64,000 bases of DNA from the NCBI RefSeq assembly GCF_013402915.1, contig NC_050723.1, forward strand, positions 186,001 to 250,000, written 5' to 3'. This document shows positions 38,057 through 47,396 of this stretch, in pieces. Each line of letters begins with the position of its first letter. Position 1 is the stretch's first letter. The stretch is from Zygotorulaspora mrakii. Lineage: Eukaryota > Ascomycota > Saccharomycetes > Saccharomycetales > Saccharomycetaceae. The position numbers and the translations under genes were made by a program. Below the pieces are notes generated by a model. That model ran no database searches. It saw nothing but the letters and a program-made list of their open reading frames with translations, and was not told the origin of the DNA.

Positions 38057-39754
38057 ATGACTACATACGTAAAACTGGTCAAGGGGGCCACAAAGATTAA
38101 GATGGCCCCTCCCAAGGCAAAGTATATCGACCCGATATTGATGGGCACGGCGGATCCTGCGGACTTTCGAGAGATTGTCAGAGCATTGGAGTCAAGGATA
38201 AACGACACAGCGTGGACTATCGTGTACAAGAGTTTGATCGTGGTGCATCTGATCATTCGTGAGGGCGACAAGGATGCGGGTCTGAGTTACTTCTGCGATC
38301 ATCTGTCTTTTTTCCAGCTGAGTGAGATTACGAGATCTGCCAAGTGGTCTTCCGGGGATATTAGAGCGTTGGAGCGTTACAACAACTATCTGAAGGTCAG
38401 ATGCATGGAATACGGTCACATATCAAAGGACTATGTCAGAGACGGGTACTACTCTCTAAAGTCGATCAATGGCAGCGGGACCGACGGTATCGCCAAGTCC
38501 CTGGACCATGTTGACTCGTTAGAGATTCAGATATCCGCGTTGATCAAAAATAGATATTCACAGTTCGACCTGAACAACGAACTGCTTCTCTGTGGGTTCA
38601 AGCTTCTGGTCCAGGATCTTTTGTCCCTTTACAACGCCTTGAATGAAGGAATCATCACGCTTTTAGAGTCTTTTTTCGAGTTGTCTCACAAGAATGCCGA
38701 AAGAACGTTGGAGTTGTACAAGCAGTTCGTTGACTTAACAGAACATGTGGTCAAATACTTGAAAGCGGGCAAATCTGTTGGGTTGAAAATTCCCGTTATA
38801 AAACATATTACAACCAAGCTGATAAGATCATTAGAGGAGCATTTGCGCGAGGATGACAAAAATCATGAAACATTTGTTACAAATTCATCGCAAGATTCGA
38901 AACTAACATCTGCAGAGACAGGTACAAATGTAAATACGCAATCATTAGCACAACAAAAACTAGAACAGATAAGAAGACAAAAGAACCTCCTGCAACAACA
39001 GTTGCAAAATCAACAGCTATTGGTTTCGCCAACTGTGCCACAGCAACCCTACAATCCGTTCGGAGCTCAGCAACAACAGCCACAACAGCCACAACCGGAC
39101 GCTTTTTCATTTGAGCAACAGCCACAACTACAAATACCGCAAGCTACCGGAAATCCATTTCTTCCACAGGCACAAGTGCAACAACAGGTACAACACGCTC
39201 AGGTTCAACTTCCAGCTCAAAATCAACAACCATTACAACAGACAGGTTTCTATTCCGCCAATACACAACTAACTCCAAGTTACACCGGTGCCGGCTTTGG
39301 GGGCTATTCAAATGACGGCGTTCAAATCAATCATTTGACTTCAGCTGCTACTGGGAATAACAACCCTTTCTCTATGACGCAGCAATTCGAGCAAGCCAAC
39401 CCGTTCACAGAACCACAGGTAGCAAACACCGTGCAATTTCCAATACAACAGAATCCTTTTCAACAGCAACCACAGCCTCAGCAGCAGCAAATGACTAGCA
39501 CACAAACAGGCTACAATCCATTCCAATTACAGCAGCAGCAGCAGCAACAACAACAGGAGCTACAGCAGCAGCAGCTTCAACAACAACAATATCAACAACA
39601 GCTGCAGCAACAGCAACAATTGCAACAACAGCAGCTACAGCAACAGCAGTTACAGCAACAGCAGTTACAGCAACAGCAGTTACAACAACAATATCAGAAT
39701 CAACATCAGCAACAAGCTGCCTTTCAACAAAATCCAAACCTTATCGATATATAA
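38057..39754 (+). CDS. YAP1801/YAP1802: AP180-type clathrin adaptor (Yap1801/Yap1802)
   Basis: A 565-residue endocytic adaptor; S. cerevisiae Yap1802 has 568 and Yap1801 has 637. The N-terminal ANTH domain (about residues 1-280) has the PtdIns(4,5)P2-binding basic motif KLVKGATKIKMAPPK. The rest is Gln-rich with six Asn-Pro-Phe motifs, which bind EH-domain proteins such as Pan1/Ede1. The protein ends in NPNLIDI, a clathrin box. A poly-Gln region encoded by mixed CAG/CAA occupies about residues 490-550. The frame is open four codons upstream to a non-ATG codon. The first ATG, at 38057, gives MTTYVKLVKGATK, matching the family start. It is a single-copy ancestor of the duplicate pair. Confidence 0.95.
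   Translation: MTTYVKLVKGATKIKMAPPKAKYIDPILMGTADPADFREIVRALESRINDTAWTIVYKSLIVVHLIIREGDKDAGLSYFCDHLSFFQLSEITRSAKWSSGDIRALERYNNYLKVRCMEYGHISKDYVRDGYYSLKSINGSGTDGIAKSLDHVDSLEIQISALIKNRYSQFDLNNELLLCGFKLLVQDLLSLYNALNEGIITLLESFFELSHKNAERTLELYKQFVDLTEHVVKYLKAGKSVGLKIPVIKHITTKLIRSLEEHLREDDKNHETFVTNSSQDSKLTSAETGTNVNTQSLAQQKLEQIRRQKNLLQQQLQNQQLLVSPTVPQQPYNPFGAQQQQPQQPQPDAFSFEQQPQLQIPQATGNPFLPQAQVQQQVQHAQVQLPAQNQQPLQQTGFYSANTQLTPSYTGAGFGGYSNDGVQINHLTSAATGNNNPFSMTQQFEQANPFTEPQVANTVQFPIQQNPFQQQPQPQQQQMTSTQTGYNPFQLQQQQQQQQQELQQQQLQQQQYQQQLQQQQQLQQQQLQQQQLQQQQLQQQQLQQQYQNQHQQQAAFQQNPNLIDI
39527..39718 (+). repeat. CAG/CAA glutamine-repeat tract
   Basis: Mixed CAG and CAA codons with interspersed Leu/Tyr codons encode the long Gln-rich run near the C-terminus of the clathrin adaptor. 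It includes several repeats of the CAGCAACAGCAGTTA type at 39640-39690. Length variation between strains is likely. Confidence 0.8.
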
Positions 39755-40566
39755 AAACTTACTCCCTCTTCACTTCGCATATTGTATTTAACTAACATAT
39801 CAAATGTAAAATGTAATTATATCTGATAGCGCCGCACTCCTCTACACACGAATTTGCCATCCATGTCCCTCAAAGTGCCCTACTTTCTCTTTCATGTGCC
39901 CTAAGAATCTGGCAGTAGGGACTTTGCGGGCATTTGGTAGATGCCGTATGTGGAGATAAGAAGATGGTATCGTTAAAAACGTCTCTTCGGGTAACAGTCT
40001 TTTCTTAAAGCTTCTTGAAACCACATTCCGCATCCACTTAATTGGCATCCACTAAATGTTTCTCTGTTTTTCTTCCTTGTTAATAACAGCATCTTATAAT
40101 TTACCGATGTTCATAGAATAGCATTTAGTGGATGCCAGATCAAAAAGGTCGATCGGAGGCCTTATTGGCAATAAGTATTGGAACCATCACCTAATCGAAG
40201 GCATAACGCAACGAGTATACCGATTTTTTAAGACCACAATTTAGCATAATCAAAATGTGCGATAGTTTGGATACTATTATTGATTTTTGTTGATATGTGA
40301 TGATAACTTTTAATTCCTTGATCAAGTGAATCAGTATTCGTATAATACTTTCATACTTTTTTTTCTGTTTTTTCGCAACTAATACATCACTTTCTTCCAT
40401 AAGCAACTCTGGTTGTAGCCTGATAGATTAAGTCTAATATAAGGTACATATCATAAAAGAAATACGTTTCTGATAGACAAATTGCAATCCTGTTAATTAT
40501 ATTATTCAAAAAAGAACCATTCCAAGCAAGGGCGTAAGATAAATAACAGTAGACGTACATTTAACA
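39755..40566. other. 812-bp PFK1 promoter region
   Basis: No gene is supported; short minus-strand frames here have no recognisable product. The notable content is a 15-bp inverted repeat with a partial third copy at 40030-40136 (listed separately). The last 300 bp are A/T-rich, with the TATA-like ATTATATTATT near 40497. Confidence 0.6.
40030..40136. promoter_or_regulatory. 15-bp inverted repeat in the PFK1 promoter
   Basis: GGCATCCACTAAATG (40044-40058) and its exact reverse complement CATTTAGTGGATGCC (40122-40136) are separated by 63 bp. A third partial copy, GCATCCACT, lies at 40030-40038. The elements are 430-540 bp upstream of the PFK1 ATG, a range used by activators of glycolytic genes. 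The CATCC core resembles the CTTCC core of Gcr1 sites, but the factor is unknown. Confidence 0.6.
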
Positions 40567-43533
40567 ATGGTTGCATCAGAATCATGTTACGGTGTAGCGT
40601 TTGCATCGGTAGTTACTGCCAAGGAGTCACTATTCAGAGACGCTATTCATTTTTACCATTCATTGGGATTTTCAACCGTTAAAGATTTCGACAAATTTAA
40701 GCACGGTCAAAATTTAATACTGTCTTCTGGAACTTCACAAGAGTCAATCAAGGAAGTTTGGCTGGAGGCTTTCAAATTAAGTGAAATTGATGCCTCTGGC
40801 TTCCGTGTTCCTCAACAAGAAGCTGATAACAAGCAACAAAGTCAAGGTGCTTTGGTGAAGATTCGCTTAGTAGTGACAGAGCCAGTGAAGGACGACTCTG
40901 CCAATGCTTGCGTGGTTACCTATTTTACGACCGAGCTTGACGAGATCTTAAAGAAGTTTCCAGATTGCGAGAAGATTAGCGACGAGTTAGTTTTCATCAA
41001 GGATCCATTAGGAAACAAATTGGGTTTCACATCTTTGGCTTGCATTCAAGATAAGGAACCCACCTCAAAAGAGACCTTTTTAGAGTCTACCGCTGGTAAT
41101 GAGAGTAATCTTTCTGGTTCTAGCGTTGAAGCAGTGAACTTATTAAAGCAATCCCTAAACTCTACACAAAAGAAAAAGAAGATCGCAGTTATGACATCAG
41201 GTGGCGACTCTCCAGGTATGAATGCTGCCGTCCGTGCTGTTGTGCGTACTGGTATTCATTATGGATGCGATGTTTTTGCCGTTTATGAAGGTTACGAAGG
41301 TTTATTAAAAGGTGGTGAATATCTAAAAAAAATGGAATGGGAAGATGTCAGAGGTTTCTTGAGTATCGGTGGTACTTTAATCGGTACCGCACGTTGTTTA
41401 GAATTCAGAGAACGTTGGGGTCGTAAACAAGCGGCTGCTAACTTGATCTCTGAAGGTATCGATGCTTTGATCGTCTGTGGTGGTGATGGATCCTTAACCG
41501 GTGCTGATTTATTTAGATCAGAATGGCCATCATTAGTTGAAGAATTGGTCAAAGATGGTAAATTCACTACTGAACAAGTTGAACCATTTAAAAATTTGAC
41601 CATTGTTGGTCTGGTTGGTTCCATCGATAATGATATGGCTGGCACAGATTCTACGATTGGTGCCTATTCCGCTCTAGAAAGAATCTGTGAAATGGTCGAT
41701 TATATTGATGCTACAGCAAAATCTCACTCTCGTGCCTTTGTTGTTGAAGTTATGGGTAGACATTGTGGTTGGTTAGCTTTGATGGCTGGTATTGCCACAG
41801 GTGCGGACTATATTTTCATTCCAGAAAGGGCCGTTCCTCACGGTCAATGGCAAGAGGAATTGAAAGAAGTTTGTCAAAGACATAGAGACAAGGGTAGAAG
41901 AAATAACACAGTTATTGTAGCAGAAGGTGCTTTGGATGACAAGTTGAATCCAGTTACTGCCAATGATGTTAAGGATGTCTTAATCGAACTAGGGTTAGAT
42001 ACCAAGGTGACCATCTTGGGACATGTTCAAAGAGGTGGTACCGCAGTCGCTCATGATAGATGGTTAGCCACTCTACAAGGTGTTGACTCTGTCAAGGCAG
42101 TTTTAGAAATGACACCAGAGACTCCTTCTCCATTAATTGGTATCTTGGAAAACAAAATCATCAGAATGCCGTTAATTGAATCTGTCAAATTGACCAAGTC
42201 CGTTGCTGCTGCCATTGAAAGCAAAGACTTTGATAAAGCTATCTCGTTAAGAGATACCGAATTCATTGAATTATACGAAAACTTTTTATCAACAACAGTC
42301 AAGGATGATGGTGCGGAAATATTACCAGTTGCTGAAAGACTAAATATTGGTATCGTTCATGTTGGCGCCCCATCAGCAGCTTTGAATGCGGCAACGCGTG
42401 CAGCTACTCTTTATTGTATATCTCACGGCCATAAACCTTATGCCATCCTAAATGGTTTTAGTGGTCTGATTCAAACAGGTCAAATCAAAGAATTAGATTG
42501 GATCGATGTTGAAAACTGGCACAATAAAGGTGGTTCCGAAATTGGTACCAATAGATCTGTTGCCGCAGATGATATGGGAACAATTGCTTATTATTTCCAA
42601 AAAGCTAAATTGGATGGTTTAATCATTCTTGGTGGTTTTGAGGGTTTCAAGTCATTGAAACAACTCCGTGACAGCAGAGAGCAATACCCAATTTTCAATA
42701 TCCCAATGGTATTGATTCCTTCTACCATTTCAAACAACGTTCCAGGTACCGAATATTCTCTCGGTGTTGATACATGTTTGAACTCTTTGGTAACATACAC
42801 TGATGATATCAAACAAAGTGCTTCTGCAACAAGAAGAAGAGTTTTCGTTGTTGAAGTTCAAGGTGGCCATTCTGGTTTTGTTGCATCATTCACAGGTTTA
42901 ATTACAGGTGCTGTTGCTGTTTATACACCTGAAGATAAGATCGACTTATCAACTATCAGGGAAGATTTAGCATTACTGAAAGAAAACTTCAGTCACGACA
43001 AAGGTGAAAACCGTAACGGTAAATTAGCTATCAGAAACGAACAGGCATCAAGTGTTTATACTACTGAACTATTGGCCGACATCATCTCTGAGTCAAGCAA
43101 AGGTAAATTTGGTGTCAGAACCGCAATTCCAGGTCACGTGCAACAGGGTGGTGTCCCAAGTTCTAAGGATCGTGTGGTCGCTTCTAGGTTTGCTGTCAAG
43201 TGTATCAAATTCATCGAGCAATGGAATTCAAAAAACATATCGTCTGAAGATGACGGCGATGCCGACTCTAAAGTTTTAAGATTTAAGTATGACGCTCATG
43301 GCGAAAAAGTTCCAACTGTGAAACATGAAGATGAATCTGCTGCGGTCATCTGTGTTAATGGTTCCAAGGTATCATTTAAACCAATTGCTCACCTATGGGA
43401 AAGTGAAACTAACGTTGAATTGAGAAAAGGTGAAGAAGTACACTGGGAAGAATTCACAAGAATCGGTGACATCTTGTCCGGTAGACTCAGATTAAGAGCT
43501 GAAGTAGAAGCAAACAAAACAGCTTCTCGTTAA
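40567..43533 (+). CDS. PFK1: 6-phosphofructokinase alpha subunit
   Basis: A 988-residue protein; S. cerevisiae Pfk1 has 987. It forms the hetero-octameric enzyme with Pfk2, converting fructose 6-phosphate to the 1,6-bisphosphate. The first ~200 residues are the yeast-specific glyoxalase-like extension. The catalytic half begins near residue 209 (MTSGGDSPGMNAAVRAV) and retains GSIDNDMAGTDST with the catalytic Asp. The second half begins near 590 (GIVHVGAPSAALNAATRAA). At the equivalent position it reads PSTISNNVPGTE, lacking the acid, as expected for the regulatory half that binds fructose 2,6-bisphosphate. Codon use looks strongly biased (GGT, GTT, AGA, TTG), consistent with high expression. 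Same orientation and neighbours as chromosome VII. Confidence 0.98.
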   Translation: MVASESCYGVAFASVVTAKESLFRDAIHFYHSLGFSTVKDFDKFKHGQNLILSSGTSQESIKEVWLEAFKLSEIDASGFRVPQQEADNKQQSQGALVKIRLVVTEPVKDDSANACVVTYFTTELDEILKKFPDCEKISDELVFIKDPLGNKLGFTSLACIQDKEPTSKETFLESTAGNESNLSGSSVEAVNLLKQSLNSTQKKKKIAVMTSGGDSPGMNAAVRAVVRTGIHYGCDVFAVYEGYEGLLKGGEYLKKMEWEDVRGFLSIGGTLIGTARCLEFRERWGRKQAAANLISEGIDALIVCGGDGSLTGADLFRSEWPSLVEELVKDGKFTTEQVEPFKNLTIVGLVGSIDNDMAGTDSTIGAYSALERICEMVDYIDATAKSHSRAFVVEVMGRHCGWLALMAGIATGADYIFIPERAVPHGQWQEELKEVCQRHRDKGRRNNTVIVAEGALDDKLNPVTANDVKDVLIELGLDTKVTILGHVQRGGTAVAHDRWLATLQGVDSVKAVLEMTPETPSPLIGILENKIIRMPLIESVKLTKSVAAAIESKDFDKAISLRDTEFIELYENFLSTTVKDDGAEILPVAERLNIGIVHVGAPSAALNAATRAATLYCISHGHKPYAILNGFSGLIQTGQIKELDWIDVENWHNKGGSEIGTNRSVAADDMGTIAYYFQKAKLDGLIILGGFEGFKSLKQLRDSREQYPIFNIPMVLIPSTISNNVPGTEYSLGVDTCLNSLVTYTDDIKQSASATRRRVFVVEVQGGHSGFVASFTGLITGAVAVYTPEDKIDLSTIREDLALLKENFSHDKGENRNGKLAIRNEQASSVYTTELLADIISESSKGKFGVRTAIPGHVQQGGVPSSKDRVVASRFAVKCIKFIEQWNSKNISSEDDGDADSKVLRFKYDAHGEKVPTVKHEDESAAVICVNGSKVSFKPIAHLWESETNVELRKGEEVHWEEFTRIGDILSGRLRLRAEVEANKTASR

Positions 43534-44681
43534 AAGGTCTATGTCTATCTATGAATGCAACGATAACGATATTTTTTCAAAAACTTTTTCTGATATTTTG
43601 CCCGTAATCTGCGAAGAATGGCTTGCAAAACACAGTTCGACCCACTAGTCATTTAATGTACGATATTTAGCACTAGCGACGGTGTCCTATCCTAATGCCT
43701 CTCTTATATGCAATGCTTGAATGTAGCCACTTCATTGAATACTTTCTATATAAACAACAAAATACTATGCTTAATATTGTCATCTATTATCTCAATTTTT
43801 AGCATCAGTTGGATGATTGTAAGCTTGTAGTTGCCACGCCTTCGACCGGCTCGATTCCTGCGCCCGAAAATCTGAAAGCGTAGTCAAGTTCAAGGGCTCA
43901 AATTAGATTATAGAGCCATCCATTACCGGAAACATAGATCGTGTTTTGCTTCCACAAGTATAGTCGCATTTCGCCCAAGATCATTCATGACAGTCATACC
44001 CTGTTAGCCTGCTCCACTCGAGTAAACAGGACACGTTCACAACAGGTTCCACGTAAGCAGCACGATATCCTGCAAACTCTCGTAACTCCTTCTAGGTGGG
44101 TGACCGTTCCATGGCGCTGGTTGCCATCCCAACACGCAAACGTGTGTAAAGTGAAAATGACACATACAGCAGAGCAAGCAGGCAGGGAAGGTAAAAAATG
44201 AACTAGCGTGGTAGTGTATATGTGAAAAAGCCAGCTTCGGGAGCAAAATGGAAGGAGAAACGATCGAGAAACAATATAGAAACAATCACCTGTAAACCCA
44301 GAAACCGCAGGATAATTTATAGACTGCCACTGTGGATTTACGTAATTACATATTCCGCATTCTCGAATAAGATACACGACCGGCGAATCCACTGTTACCT
44401 TCTAAATGCATAAAAATATAACGATTATGCGTTTATAGGAATATAACTCTAAAGTGCTTATATCTTTCCTCGGACTAAAGGAATTTGAAAAAATTTTTAT
44501 ATTTTTAAGTGCTTTCATCCGATGAGCTGCCAACAATAATCAGCCCCATATAAGGAGTTTATATCCAACTTCCGAGGAATATCTTGTCTAGAATTCAAGA
44601 AACAGCAATTATTGATATATAAACGACATTTCTCGATTGGTTATCGACAACAGCGGCAGTACAGGAGGTCAGTTCAATAAT
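43534..44681. other. 1.15-kb PFK1/PEX21 intergenic region
   Basis: No gene was recognised. A 132-codon minus-strand frame at 43994-44392 has a Cys/aromatic-rich product with no resemblance to a known protein. A tRNA-like stretch at about 43800-43870 does not fold. A 9-bp inverted repeat near the PEX21 start is listed separately. Confidence 0.55.
44466..44579. promoter_or_regulatory. Inverted repeat TTCCTCGGA / TCCGAGGAA upstream of PEX21
   Basis: TTCCTCGGA (44466-44474) and TCCGAGGAA (44571-44579) are perfect reverse complements, spaced by 96 bp, ending about 100 bp before the gene. A CGG/CCG half-site in each arm is reminiscent of zinc-cluster activator sites. It does not match the Oaf1/Pip2 oleate element exactly. 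Confidence 0.4.
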
Positions 44682-45524
44682 ATGTCAGCTACGTGTCGAA
44701 CGAATCCGTTGCAGCAGCTACTCGGAAAAAGCGACCAAAATAGTAGGTTTCAGGGACCGCAAGCAGGCTCTGCGAGCCAGCAGTTCCGCCAAGACTACAA
44801 CGGTGGTTCTTCCGAGGCTGCTGAGCGTCATTTTTTTAATCACAGAGAAAATCAAAACGGATTTCTCAATCTGCAACATCCCGCGCCAATGCTACCGCCA
44901 ATGGGTAGCGTAAGAAAGGAGCATTTTAAAGAAGACTGGGTACAGCAGTTTTCCGCAGTTAGTGTGAAGGATCCCCTGGAGTTTTGCCGGGACTACCAAG
45001 ACTCTTACAAAAATTATGAATCAAGACAGTTTGCTCCACACAACCAATATCGTGGGTTGGCAAATGGCGATCGCCACATAAACATGTATCGCCCTACGAT
45101 AGATGGTCATTTCGGTACCCTAGCAAGGAAGGAGGATCAGTTAGTAAATTCAATTGCATTTGATAAGGAATTCAATAATTTGGAAAAAGAGCTGCTAGGA
45201 GGTGACAAATCTTTTGACAATTTTGAAGTTTATGATAATGATGATAATTATAATGATAGCGAAGCCTATAGGCTTGATGACGAACAAATCGAATTTCAAA
45301 AAATAGCTAATGATATAGTCGATTCTTGTGCCTCCATATCGAAGTCTCCATCGCCCGTCTCTTCAAAACTATCGGGTTCTAAATTCATGGGGTTAATGAG
45401 AGGTATTAGCGAGGGCTCAATAACATTGAAGAAAGGAAATGAGAGTGCCACAGGATTTCATTCTCCTCAAAACGGCGAAACTGTCGGTAATGAATATTTT
45501 CCAGTCTTGGATAGAACGCATTGA
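44682..45524 (+). CDS. PEX21/PEX18: Pex21/Pex18 co-receptor for peroxisomal PTS2 import
   Basis: A 280-residue member of the Pex18/Pex20/Pex21 family that works with Pex7 to bring PTS2 proteins into peroxisomes. The near-N-terminal cysteine used for receptor recycling is at position 5 (MSATCRTNPLQQLL). A WVxxF-type Pex14/Pex13-binding element (DWVQQFSAV) and the following LEFCRDYQDSYKNYES match Pex21. The Pex7-binding C-terminal box is conserved (SKLSGSKFMGLMRGISEGSITLKK, split here by position 235-262). The open frame starts upstream at a non-ATG codon; the first ATG is at 44682. S. cerevisiae has two copies, on chromosomes VII and VIII. The body is fast-evolving, so identity rests on motifs and position. 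Confidence 0.88.
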   Translation: MSATCRTNPLQQLLGKSDQNSRFQGPQAGSASQQFRQDYNGGSSEAAERHFFNHRENQNGFLNLQHPAPMLPPMGSVRKEHFKEDWVQQFSAVSVKDPLEFCRDYQDSYKNYESRQFAPHNQYRGLANGDRHINMYRPTIDGHFGTLARKEDQLVNSIAFDKEFNNLEKELLGGDKSFDNFEVYDNDDNYNDSEAYRLDDEQIEFQKIANDIVDSCASISKSPSPVSSKLSGSKFMGLMRGISEGSITLKKGNESATGFHSPQNGETVGNEYFPVLDRTH

Positions 45525-45701
45525 AAGAGAAGTGTCAACATATAACAGAAAAAAACGGAAATTCTTAATATGGCGATATGAAGAATATGGTAATAACGGC
45601 GACGGTGCATGTAATATTAATTTTTTTTTTCTTAATTTCCATTTGTAAAAAGTACTTTATGTAAGAAAATAATATCTGTCATTTTGAACACCACCCTTTC
45701 T

Positions 45702-46967
45702 TTAGAGGTCAGTCATCTCAACTTCCTGACGGTACGACGCATCTTTATTAGTGATCAGATTATCATTGTCGCCAACGAATCTTAGCTTGTTATTATTACT
45801 ATTCCATTTGTTCTCATTTCCACCTTTTTGGTTGCTTGCACTTTTGAATTGCACCATTGTTTCAGAATCTCTTGAATCAATATCAATAAGATTTTCAAAT
45901 TCATCTGAAGCTACATTCCGACTCTCATCTAGTCTTGACTCATTTGCCTGTTCTCCACCCAAGAGTCCTGCTTTCATGTCATGAACAAAATTCCATATGG
46001 ATCGCGTTACACTTTGGTCTTCGGATTTAGCTTGTCGTACATCATTCGACAGCTTTGTTGCCTGCAAATTATGAGTTCCCCTAGTATCGTCTTTACCATC
46101 TCCATGATCGGAAGGCTCGTCCCAGTTCAACGTCTTCTCCAGTTCCTGCTGAATAATTTGATCAAACTGGTTAAAAATTGCAAGTGGCTTGCTCCACACT
46201 GACTGTGACTGCACCTGGTTATCGTGTTCTAGCTTGCTTCTCTTCATCGACTCACTATTCACACTGTTTGTGCTGCTTTCGAGAGAGGAATTTTGAGTTG
46301 ATTTAATCGAATGAGCATTATCACATTGTTTTTCTGTTTTTTGTTGAAATTGATTCCCTACAAATTCTTTCATTTGCTCTAATTCATTAACACGCTCCTT
46401 ATAAGACTGCTCTTCTGTTTCAAGCTTTTTCCTTAGTTCTTCTATTCTATGTTTACCCTCTAAAAGTTCTAATTCCTTGTTGGCCATTTTTTGTAAAATT
46501 AAACTTATGTCGCTAGATGTAGCAATGACTGGAAGAGAAAGTGATTTTGGCGAGGAATGGTCTACTAAAGGCTCCCCATTTCTATCAACTTTGATCACTG
46601 CTGGGGGCCCGTTGCCTGGGGTCAAGCTTTTGCGCTGCCTGATGGAATCTTCTGGTGACTTCGGAGCAACAATTGGTTGGATTAATGATTTTCTATTACT
46701 TAACTTGGAAGCGGATCTCCATCGTAATTGTGATTCTATACCATCTCCCTCTTTTAAAGGATGATCTTGATCGCTCAACTTTTTGGGAGTTATCTGTCTA
46801 TGTTGATGATAAATCTTTATCCCTTCAGAATTCGAAAAGGTGCCATTGTTAGGTGTACGTGGTGATTGAATAATTGGTGGTGTTAAACATCCTTTACTGG
46901 ACCTTGTGCTTGTGTCCATTTTCAAATCCTTATCAGCCGCTTCCACAAATGCATCAAATTCACTCAT
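45702..46967 (-). CDS. TDA11: Tda11-like coiled-coil protein
   Basis: A 421-residue homologue of YHR159W (Tda11, 504 residues), a cytoplasmic protein of unknown biochemical role. Both proteins start with a short acidic motif (MSEFDAFVEAADKDLKMDTSTR), share LNDQDHPL-like LSDQDHPLKEGD and carry a coiled coil (about residues 150-205, KELELLEGKHRIEELRKKLE). They share SVWSKPLAIFNQFDQIIQQELEKTLNWD and end in VEMTD-L/F. The rest is low-complexity and Ser/Asn-rich. The frame is open upstream of a non-ATG codon; the ATG at 46967 matches the family start. It is convergent with PEX21. No function can be deduced beyond the similarity. Confidence 0.88.
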   Translation of the reverse strand: MSEFDAFVEAADKDLKMDTSTRSSKGCLTPPIIQSPRTPNNGTFSNSEGIKIYHQHRQITPKKLSDQDHPLKEGDGIESQLRWRSASKLSNRKSLIQPIVAPKSPEDSIRQRKSLTPGNGPPAVIKVDRNGEPLVDHSSPKSLSLPVIATSSDISLILQKMANKELELLEGKHRIEELRKKLETEEQSYKERVNELEQMKEFVGNQFQQKTEKQCDNAHSIKSTQNSSLESSTNSVNSESMKRSKLEHDNQVQSQSVWSKPLAIFNQFDQIIQQELEKTLNWDEPSDHGDGKDDTRGTHNLQATKLSNDVRQAKSEDQSVTRSIWNFVHDMKAGLLGGEQANESRLDESRNVASDEFENLIDIDSRDSETMVQFKSASNQKGGNENKWNSNNNKLRFVGDNDNLITNKDASYRQEVEMTDL

Positions 46968-47396
46968 CTTAACAGGGCTGGAAAATCCAATACTACTATC
47001 ACAAATTGACCGGAAACACAAGGAGTACTGAGTTTGATGCCTTTTTAAGGTAGCTTCGTTATAAATCTACTCCTTGTTTAATCTATGCGCAACGAACCAA
47101 ACTGAAAAATAAGCAGTACATCCAACAGCTGAGAATGTAATCAGCCCTTACAGAACTTAGGATGTGCTGATGAGTTTCATTGTTGGTAGCCTGGTGTCTT
47201 AGTCCCCTTCAAGAGTTGGTGAATTTATAAGTACATTGTCGCTCTTAACGGTTGTTGAGATTTAGAGAAAGATTATCAATTTAATAAAGAGTTTTATTGA
47301 ATTCAAACAAACGGTTTAAAACATTTCAGATAAAACCTTCGGATAACTGCTTTGGGTGCTATACTCTCTGAGAATAATTTCAGTACAAGAAAGGCC
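46968..47396. other. 429-bp divergent promoter TDA11/KEL
   Basis: No gene and no distinctive repeats were seen. It is ordinary promoter sequence between two divergent starts. Confidence 0.55.

Noticed and set aside
40567..43533. Loss of the catalytic Asp in the second half of PFK1 as a possible inactivating change
   Set aside because: This is the normal state of the regulatory half in fungal phosphofructokinase subunits.
43800..43870. tRNA-like stretch with A-box-like (ATCAGTTGGATG) and B-box-like (GGCTCGATTCC) sequences
   Set aside because: The acceptor, anticodon and T stems do not pair, so it is not a functional tRNA; at most a relic or chance.
43994..44392. 132-codon minus-strand frame in the PFK1/PEX21 gap
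   Set aside because: The product is Cys-, Phe- and Val-rich with no pattern of a real domain; no synteny support.
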